DNA from: Tunturiibacter gelidiferens
Lineage (GTDB): Bacteria; Acidobacteriota; Terriglobia; Terriglobales; Acidobacteriaceae
Direction: 5' to 3'
NCBI RefSeq assembly: GCF_014201335.1
Contig: NZ_JACHEB010000002.1
Coordinates: 124,001 to 188,000, forward strand
DNA length: 64,000 nt
Shown here: piece by piece, positions 58,460 to 64,000 of the stretch
How positions within the stretch are numbered: the first letter of the stretch is position 1
Layout of the letters: each line of letters opens with the position of its first letter
Made by a program: the position numbers and the translations under genes
Notes under the pieces: model-generated
The model's database searches: none
Told to the model about the DNA's origin: nothing
What the model saw: the letters and a program-made list of their open reading frames with translations, nothing else

Positions 58460-59683
58460 ATGGAATTCAAAGAGGCCGTAAAGATCGCGCTGCAGTCGCT
58501 CTGGGCGAACAAGCTCCGCTCCGTCCTGACCCTGCTCGGCGTCGTCATCGGCGTAGCCAGCGTGATCGCGGTGGTGACGCTGGTCAACGGCGCGAACACC
58601 TATGTCACCACAAAATTCGCCAGCTACGGCGCAGATGTTTTCACCGTCTCGAAGATGCCGCAGATCATTACCAGCCCGGAGGACTATCAGAGGTATCAAA
58701 AGCGTAAGAACATCCTCTATCCCGACTTTCAGTATGTGGCGGCGAACTGCAGGCACTGCATCGGGATTGGCGCGCAGCAGGCCGTGACAGGGAAGATCGT
58801 GCGCGGGACCGAGTCCACGACCGATACCAACATCCGGGGGTATACGTGGCAGATGCCTTCGCTGCAGAACCTGAACATTATGCAGGGGCGCGGGTTCACG
58901 GAGGCGGACCAGGAGCATGCGTCGCATGTGGCGATCATCGGGACCGATATTGAGGACCACCTTTTTGCAGGAGTTGATCCGCTGGGACAAGAGTTGCGGG
59001 TCGACGGCACTCCGTACACGGTGATTGGGATCAGCGAGAAACAGGGGAGCACGTTTGGTGCGAGCCAGGACAACTGGGTCGCCGTGCCGCTGACGGCGTT
59101 TCAGAAGAGCTATGGGACGGCGAAGACGCTGACGATTTATGTGAAAGCGGGTGAGGCTGGACCGGTGCTGGAGACCGCGGCGGACGAGGTGAGGGTTCTG
59201 GTGCGATCGAGCCGGCATGACGCTCCGGGAGCCGAGGATTCGTTTGAGCTGGATACGAACAATACCCTGGTGGGATTCTTCAGCATCGTGACGCGGTCGT
59301 TTGGTGCGGTGGCCGGGGCGGTGGCGCTGATTTCGCTGGTCGTCGGCGGCATCGTCATTATGAATATCATGCTGGTGAGCGTGACTGAGCGGACGCGCGA
59401 GATCGGCATCCGCAAGGCTCTTGGCGCGCGTCCAAAGGACATCCTGATGCAGTTTTTGATCGAGTCGGGGACAATGGCGCTGGTGGGCGGAGTCTTCGGC
59501 GTGATCGGGGGAATCCTGGTGGCGCAGGTGATTACGATTCTGGCAGGATTTCCTTCGACGATTGCGCTGTGGAGCGTGATTGCCGGGCTGGTGATGGCCA
59601 CCGGTACGGGAATCTTTTTCGGTGTCTATCCGGCGCGAAAGGCCGCGCAACTGGATCCGATCGTGGCGCTGAGATCGGAGTGA
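58460..59683 (+). CDS. MacB/FtsX-type ABC transporter permease, first of two
   Basis: 407 residues. One helix near the start (SVLTLLGVVIGVASVIAVVT), a periplasmic domain (about 45-275), then three helices. The conserved MacB/FtsX motif MNIMLVSVTERTREIGIRKA-LGA at about 310-332 and the closing GVYPARKAAQLDPIVALRSE are seen. Together with the second permease, 24 bases downstream, it would form a heterodimer. No ATP-binding subunit or membrane-fusion partner is next to them. Confidence 0.85.
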   Translation: MEFKEAVKIALQSLWANKLRSVLTLLGVVIGVASVIAVVTLVNGANTYVTTKFASYGADVFTVSKMPQIITSPEDYQRYQKRKNILYPDFQYVAANCRHCIGIGAQQAVTGKIVRGTESTTDTNIRGYTWQMPSLQNLNIMQGRGFTEADQEHASHVAIIGTDIEDHLFAGVDPLGQELRVDGTPYTVIGISEKQGSTFGASQDNWVAVPLTAFQKSYGTAKTLTIYVKAGEAGPVLETAADEVRVLVRSSRHDAPGAEDSFELDTNNTLVGFFSIVTRSFGAVAGAVALISLVVGGIVIMNIMLVSVTERTREIGIRKALGARPKDILMQFLIESGTMALVGGVFGVIGGILVAQVITILAGFPSTIALWSVIAGLVMATGTGIFFGVYPARKAAQLDPIVALRSE

Positions 59684-59707
59684 AGCACGGGAGCAGGGAG
59701 GTCGTCG

Positions 59708-60955
59708 ATGCGGATCGCGGATACGAAAGAAACGGTAACGATGGCTCTGGATACGCTGCGGGCAAACAAGCTGCGCAGCGGACTGACGATTCTGGGAATT
59801 GTGATTGGCGTGATGACGGTCATTATCATCTCGTCGGTGATTAACGGATTGAACTCGAGTGTGGCTGGTCTGGTGGAGTCGCTGGGGACGAATGTGATCT
59901 GGGTCTTCCGGTTTCCGGTGATTGGGGTGCGGCCTACGACAGAGATGCTGACGCGGAAGCAGTTGACCTACGAGGATGCGATGGCGATGAAGGATCTGCC
60001 GCATGTGCTGGCGGTGACGCCTGGATTGCAATATCGGGACAACAGCGGGGTGGAGGGCACCGTCGCGGTAAAGTACGGCAGCAAGATTTTGGAGGGGACG
60101 ACCCTGGAGGGTGACACGGCGAGCGTGAAGGATGTGTATGAGCTCAACTTGAAGGATGGTCGCTTCTTTAACGAGAGCGACGTGGAACGGGCGGCTAACG
60201 TTGTCGTACTGGGGATCGATACGGCGGACGGGTTGTTCGGCGCGATCGATCCGGTGGGTCAGGATGTGACCATTGCGGGTATGACGTTTACCGTCGTGGG
60301 CGTGATGGACAAACAGAAACAGGCGTTTGGGGGAGGCAAGAACCCGGAGGACAACAAGGCGTTCTTCCCTGTGAGTACGTTCCATAAGATTCATCCGGAG
60401 GTACTGGATTACTGGATCAGCCTGAAGTTTGATGACCAGAAGAACAAGACGCTGGTACAGGATGAGATAGAGGAGCTGTTACGGCGCAGGCGGAAGGTGA
60501 AGAACGAGGCGCCGAACAACTTCGCGATCTTTGGGACTGATTCCTTAACTCGTTTATGGACCACGATCACAGGTGGCCTTTTCTTACTGCTGTTTGCTCT
60601 CTCCAGCGTGGCGTTGCTCGTGGGAGGGGTCGGCGTGATGAATATTATGCTGGTCAGCGTGACGGAGCGAACGCGGGAGATCGGCGTGCGTAAGGCGATC
60701 GGTGCGAGCAAGCGGACCATCCTCGCGCAGTTCACCCTGGAGGCCATAACGCTCTGCGCTGTTGGCGGTGTCATTGGCGTGCTTATCGGCAGTGCGATCG
60801 CTCTGGTGCTGCACCTTTTCTTTCCGTCGATGCTATCGGCGCTGTGGGTTGCCCTGGCCTTCGGCTGCTCGTGCGGGATCGGACTTCTCTTCGGCATTTA
60901 TCCGGCGTGGAAGGCGGCGAATCTGAACCCTATCGAGGCGCTGCGCTACGAGTAG
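59708..60955 (+). CDS. MacB/FtsX-type ABC transporter permease, second of two
   Basis: 415 residues, GGGAGG upstream of ATG 59708. Same plan as its neighbour: helix LTILGIVIGVMTVIIISSVI, periplasmic domain, MNIMLVSVTERTREIGVRKA, and GIYPAWKAANLNPIEALRYE. The two share motifs but have different periplasmic domains, as in a heterodimer. Likely exports a peptide, lipid or antibiotic-like compound. Confidence 0.85.
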   Translation: MRIADTKETVTMALDTLRANKLRSGLTILGIVIGVMTVIIISSVINGLNSSVAGLVESLGTNVIWVFRFPVIGVRPTTEMLTRKQLTYEDAMAMKDLPHVLAVTPGLQYRDNSGVEGTVAVKYGSKILEGTTLEGDTASVKDVYELNLKDGRFFNESDVERAANVVVLGIDTADGLFGAIDPVGQDVTIAGMTFTVVGVMDKQKQAFGGGKNPEDNKAFFPVSTFHKIHPEVLDYWISLKFDDQKNKTLVQDEIEELLRRRRKVKNEAPNNFAIFGTDSLTRLWTTITGGLFLLLFALSSVALLVGGVGVMNIMLVSVTERTREIGVRKAIGASKRTILAQFTLEAITLCAVGGVIGVLIGSAIALVLHLFFPSMLSALWVALAFGCSCGIGLLFGIYPAWKAANLNPIEALRYE

Positions 60956-61025
60956 GTCACTACGGGGCGTTCCTGCTGGTCGCGAAGAGGTGTGTTCTGC
61001 CGACCATCGGGAGGCCCAGGGCGAA

Positions 61026-61057
61026 GCCGGTATACCTGTCACGAAGTGACCGCCGGC
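61026..61057. other. Hairpin between the permeases and hpnI-like gene
   Basis: GCCGG (61026-61030) with CCGGC (61053-61057) closes an inner GTCAC-GAA-GTGAC stem (61038-61050). A similar CCACGAAGTGG core occurs near 12535, suggesting a small dispersed repeat. Confidence 0.35.
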
Positions 61058-61109
61058 CCGCGCAAGGCGAACCGGAGCCCGCACACGAATATCTCGATAG
61101 ACTACTGGG

Positions 61110-62291
61110 ATGGCCCATGCAATTGAGGCGATTACGACACTGCTGACCCTTGCCGGGCTCGCTTATCTGCTGCTGGCGTTGTGGGGAACCCGGAACTTTG
61201 TACATTATTGGCGGCGCAAGAGTGTCGACGCCGGGTTTGCGCCCGATGTCACGATTCTGAAACCGGTGAAGGGCGTGGACCAACGCATGTATGCGGGGCT
61301 GGTGAGCCACTGCCGTCAGGAGTATGCGGGGAAGTTCGAGATTGTCTTCGGCGTGAGCAGCCTGAACGATCCGGCGGTGGGTGAGATTGAGCGGCTGAAG
61401 GCTGATTTTCCTGACTGTGCGATACGGCTGGTGGAGTGCCGGGAGCGGCTGGGCACTTCGGGCAAGGTGAGCAACCTGGTGCAGATGCTGCGTGAGGCGA
61501 AGTATGAACATGTGCTGATCAACGACAGCGATATTCGCGTGTCTCCCAAATATCTGACGCGCGTGATGCAGTGTTTTTCGGATGCCAATGTCGGTATGGT
61601 GACGGCTCCTTATATCGGCCGCACTGCGGAGACCGGAGGCGCGCTGACGGTGTGGTCGCGGCTGGAGGCTTTGGGAATTTCGACCGACTTTCTGCCGGGG
61701 GTGCTGACGGCGCGCAGGCTCGAGGGCGGGATTCGCTTTGGTCTGGGGTCGACGCTCGCTACCAGCAAGAAGGTGCTGGCGAAGGCTGGAGGATTGGAGC
61801 CGCTGGCGGAGTATCTGGCCGATGACTACGAGATGGGCGCGCGGATTGCGGGGGCAGGATATCGCGTGGAGCTTTCGAATGAGGTGGTCGAGACTACGGT
61901 GCCGGAGTATCACTATCGCGGGTTCAGGGACCATCAACTGCGCTGGGCGCGGTCGACTCGGGACTCGCGGAAGCTGGGGTACGTTGGGCTGGGCGTGACG
62001 TACGCGTTGCCGTGGGCGGTGATGACCTGTGTCGCGAGTGGGCTGGCGCTTTGGAGTTTTTCTTTGCTGAGTGTTGTGCTGCTCGCGCGGGTGGCGGTGG
62101 CGCTTTCGGTGGGGGTGGGGGTGCTGGGCGATGAGCAGGTTCTGCGCGACCTTTGGTTGTTGCCGGTTCGCGACTTCTTTGGGTTGGGCTTCTGGGCCTG
62201 GAGTTTTGCCGGCGATACGGTGGTTTGGCGGGGGGAGTTGTTTGCGCTGCGGGATGGGCGCATCAGGCCTGTCAGTCCTTTGAACTCGTGA
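61110..62291 (+). CDS. HpnI-like glycosyltransferase
   Basis: 393 residues, GT2 family. N-terminal helix (LLTLAGLAYLLLALWGTRNF). VTILKPVKGVDQRM, EIVFGVSSLNDPAV, the metal-binding NDSDIRV (DxD), ADDYEMGARI, and the HQLRWARSTR motif (Q-x-x-R-W) are those of ceramide-glucosyltransferase/HpnI enzymes. Three helices close the protein. HpnI adds GlcNAc to bacteriohopanetetrol in hopanoid synthesis; a different lipid acceptor is possible. No other hpn gene is in the window. Confidence 0.8.
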   Translation: MAHAIEAITTLLTLAGLAYLLLALWGTRNFVHYWRRKSVDAGFAPDVTILKPVKGVDQRMYAGLVSHCRQEYAGKFEIVFGVSSLNDPAVGEIERLKADFPDCAIRLVECRERLGTSGKVSNLVQMLREAKYEHVLINDSDIRVSPKYLTRVMQCFSDANVGMVTAPYIGRTAETGGALTVWSRLEALGISTDFLPGVLTARRLEGGIRFGLGSTLATSKKVLAKAGGLEPLAEYLADDYEMGARIAGAGYRVELSNEVVETTVPEYHYRGFRDHQLRWARSTRDSRKLGYVGLGVTYALPWAVMTCVASGLALWSFSLLSVVLLARVAVALSVGVGVLGDEQVLRDLWLLPVRDFFGLGFWAWSFAGDTVVWRGELFALRDGRIRPVSPLNS

Positions 62292-62477
62292 CGTTTCGAT
62301 CTGGTTGGAACTGGACACGGGGTAATCCTTTCTTGGGGGTACCCCCCCCGGGGGGTTACCTTTGCATAAAACACCTGGAATGAGTAAGTTGCACGATTTT
62401 ATTTTTGTAGATTAGTCCATTCAAAGGGGTTATCCGCAAATTCGTCTTTCTAAAGGGGTTAGCGTTGATAGATGGAA

Positions 62478-62520
62478 AAAGCCCTCGGACTTTTGGTCGC
62501 GAGGGCTTTCTTTGTTTTGC
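62478..62520. terminator. Strong terminator downstream of the glycosyltransferase
   Basis: AAAGCCCTCG (62478-62487) and CGAGGGCTTT (62500-62509) pair perfectly; TCTTTGTTTT follows on the plus strand and AAAAA precedes it, so it can work in both directions. It lies 186 bases after the glycosyltransferase stop. Confidence 0.75.
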
Positions 62521-62694
62521 TCTGAATCAATGATAGCGGAATGTGTGTAACTTATGCGCCACGCGTAATTTGTTGATGGTGAATGGGATATTGGAAATTG
62601 GGGGTTGACAGATGGATTTGCCCTGAAAGATGAGGATTGGGGTGGTTTGTGGCTGCCCCGAAAAGTGAGTTAGAACGAGCAGCGTGAAATCAAC

Positions 62695-62850
62695 CGCAGA
62701 TCCCGGCGGGATGACAACAAAATGACAAGCAACGGCAGCGACAACCACAACGGTCGATCACCTTCGGGGATGACAAACAAAAAGACAAACAACGGCAACA
62801 GCAGATCCCCTTCGGGGTGACAACCAGAAAGACAAAGACAAAGACAAGGG
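62695..62850. repeat. Three imperfect tandem units of an intergenic repeat
   Basis: GCAGATCCCGGCGGGATGACA (62697 on), CGATCACCTTCGGGGATGACA (62755 on) and GCAGATCCCCTTCGGGGTGACA (62801 on) each start a unit made of a small hairpin and an A-rich GACAAACAA-type stretch. Similar units are, to my memory, scattered through acidobacterial intergenic DNA. Confidence 0.55.
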
Positions 62851-62871
62851 TTAGGGCAAGGGAAAAGAGGC

Positions 62872-64000
62872 CTACTGCTTCTTCCCGATGACGGCGGCTA
62901 TGGCCTTTCCGGCGTTGGCTGGCATGATTCGGGGGCGGGCGGAGGGAGCTACCTGGGTTGCGAGGTTGGGAGGCCAGTAAGGATCTGTGGCGGCGACGGG
63001 GCCGAGGGGGACGTCGGGGATCTTGGTGCTGATGGTGGTGTTCATGGTGTCGATAAAGGTGTTGGCGATGACAGCGTAGCCGACGTTGGTGGGATGGATG
63101 CCGTCGAGGGCGAAGAAGCCACCGAGGAAGCTGGAGTTTCCGGTGTAGCCGTTGATGGTGAGACCGTTGACGGAGACCTGATTGAAGAGGGCGTAGATGT
63201 CGACCAGCGTTGCATTGGCGGCCTTGGCCTGGGCGGCGATGACCTGATTGAAGGCCGTGACCTGGGACTGGACGGTGACGACCTCGGCGGCGGAGAGGAA
63301 GCCGGCGTCAGTGATGGGTCCCTTTTGCTGGCCGGTGAGGATGAGCGGGATCTGGGCTGTGCCGGCGGGGTTGACGAGGTCGCCGGGGACGATGCCTAGG
63401 ATGCCGCTGAGAGCTGTGGTGGGAAGGCCGGTTTCGGCGGAGACTTCGCCGAGAACCAAGGCGGCGGGGGTCAGATAGGGGACTTTGGTGACGTCGGGGA
63501 TGTTGGCGATGATCAGGTTTGCAGGGGCCTTGGTGGTGAGTTCGGTGATGAGGGCCTGGTACTGGCTGGTGAAGTTGGCGACTGAGGTCATGCTGGAGGG
63601 CATGCCGGTTTCGTCGGCGATGAGGGCGTCGTTATTGCCGATCCAAAGGAAGATGGTGGTGGGCTGGGCGTTGATGGCGAAGGTGGCCTGGCTGTTGGCC
63701 TGTCCGTAGCCGAGGCCGGGGAAGCCGAGGACGAGCTGGTTGAGCTGAGCCTGGGAGCCGGGGGCGGGGTTGACCTCGGGGATGGTGTTCATGACGTCGT
63801 TGAGCAGGGCGCCGGGGACGGCCAGGTCGGTGACCTGGGTGGCGAAGTTATCGCGGCCGGTGGAGGTTCCGGTGACGGGAACAATGACGGGCGGAGGTCC
63901 GAGGGAGACGAGCTGGAGGACGTTGGGCGCGCCGGGGTAGGCGATGAGAGGCTGGATGATGTTGAATCCGGCCTGGGCGGCGAGGACCGGGGCCCAGCCG
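62872..64000 (-). CDS. SGNH/GDSL hydrolase, N-terminus cut by the window edge
   Basis: The frame is open from 64000 to the stop at 62872, at least 375 residues; the ATG at 63792 is internal, since coding continues upstream. Visible blocks: TDLAVPGALLNDV (block II region), FLWIGNNDAL with the GxND motif (block III), and FFALDGIHPTNVGYAVIA with the Asp-His pair (block V). The nucleophile Ser (block I) lies beyond 64000. Ala/Thr/Asn-rich, probably exported. Likely an esterase for sugars or lipids. Confidence 0.8.
   Translation of the reverse strand, partial: GWAPVLAAQAGFNIIQPLIAYPGAPNVLQLVSLGPPPVIVPVTGTSTGRDNFATQVTDLAVPGALLNDVMNTIPEVNPAPGSQAQLNQLVLGFPGLGYGQANSQATFAINAQPTTIFLWIGNNDALIADETGMPSSMTSVANFTSQYQALITELTTKAPANLIIANIPDVTKVPYLTPAALVLGEVSAETGLPTTALSGILGIVPGDLVNPAGTAQIPLILTGQQKGPITDAGFLSAAEVVTVQSQVTAFNQVIAAQAKAANATLVDIYALFNQVSVNGLTINGYTGNSSFLGGFFALDGIHPTNVGYAVIANTFIDTMNTTISTKIPDVPLGPVAATDPYWPPNLATQVAPSARPRIMPANAGKAIAAVIGKKQ

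Larger units (their letters stand above)
62292..62871. other. 580-base repeat-rich gap
   Basis: Contains an odd G/C tract (GGGGGTACCCCCCCCGGGGG, 62335-62354), two AAAGGGGTTA words (62423-62432 and 62452-62461), the terminator at 62478-62509, and the three-unit repeat at 62695-62850. No ORF with support. Confidence 0.6.

Noticed and set aside
58340..60394. Long minus-strand open frame (684 codons) opposite the two permeases
   Set aside because: It is antisense to two clear genes, is rich in Arg, His and Pro as shadows of GC-rich genes are, and has no motif.
60960..62318. Minus-strand open frame of 452 codons opposite the HpnI-like gene
   Set aside because: Same reason: composition of an antisense shadow; the plus strand carries all glycosyltransferase motifs.
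1..64000. CRISPR arrays
   Set aside because: The repeats seen (110 bp pair, 54 bp pair, tandem units at 62.7 kb) do not have regular 25-40 base repeats with equal spacers, and no cas gene is present.

Overview
The window is high-GC, gene-dense DNA from an Acidobacteriota genome, most likely the Terriglobia/Granulicella-Edaphobacter group. This assignment is an inference. It rests on the von Willebrand-like secreted protein, the HipA-like kinase/DUF3037 pair, the small multi-TM hypotheticals, the HpnI-type glycosyltransferase and the style of the intergenic repeats. No rRNA, tRNA or CRISPR array was recognised. The one certain RNA gene is RNase P RNA (rnpB, minus strand, about 57885-58338).

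Layout. (1) 1-4.6 kb: a truncated membrane protein and a small partner, then lpdA (E3), lipB (octanoyltransferase) and a two-lipoyl-domain E2, i.e. a lipoate / 2-oxoacid dehydrogenase cluster without E1. (2) 4.6-6.35 kb: purE-purK with a 4-bp overlap. (3) 6.4-27.2 kb: a large phage-derived particle cluster, nearly all on the minus strand. In transcription order it holds a zinc-ribbon protein, a sigma-70 region-4-like protein, a small conserved protein, a protease-like protein, two small proteins (one a candidate scaffold), capsid, connector, neck and tail proteins, a 1540-residue secreted fibre/SGNH hydrolase, terminase, a HipA-like kinase plus DUF3037 protein, portal, a baseplate-like protein, an XhlA-like holin candidate and one more small protein. 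A divergent HTH/S24-like repressor sits at the upstream end. I see no integrase, replication genes, tape measure, endolysin or att sites. Strong hairpins or repeated structured elements precede many of the cluster's genes. (4) 27-34 kb: DUF202 and ICMT-like membrane proteins, an alpha/beta hydrolase, and an MBOAT acyltransferase overlapping its SGNH partner. (5) 34.6-41.6 kb: glyA, small membrane proteins, a P-loop kinase, thioredoxin 2, and a large secreted VWFA-type protein. (6) 41.7-49.7 kb: an M28 peptidase, DUF302, tag, a methyltransferase, accD, membrane hypotheticals, rlmH and rsfS. (7) 49.8-57.7 kb: a NoeA-like methyltransferase, nadD, a beta-barrel protein, coaBC, a Tat-exported iminopeptidase-like hydrolase, a TonB-like protein, RNase T2 and ruvA. 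(8) 57.8-64 kb: rnpB, two MacB-type permeases without an ATPase, an HpnI-like glycosyltransferase, a repeat-rich gap, and a truncated SGNH hydrolase.

The most interesting part is the phage-derived cluster. It has capsid assembly and packaging genes, its own sigma-like factor, and a repressor whose Ser/Lys self-cleavage dyad appears replaced by Ala/Arg. It also carries an embedded kinase module and an exported fibre/esterase. It could be a domesticated particle (gene-transfer-agent-like) or a decayed prophage; the sequence alone does not decide.
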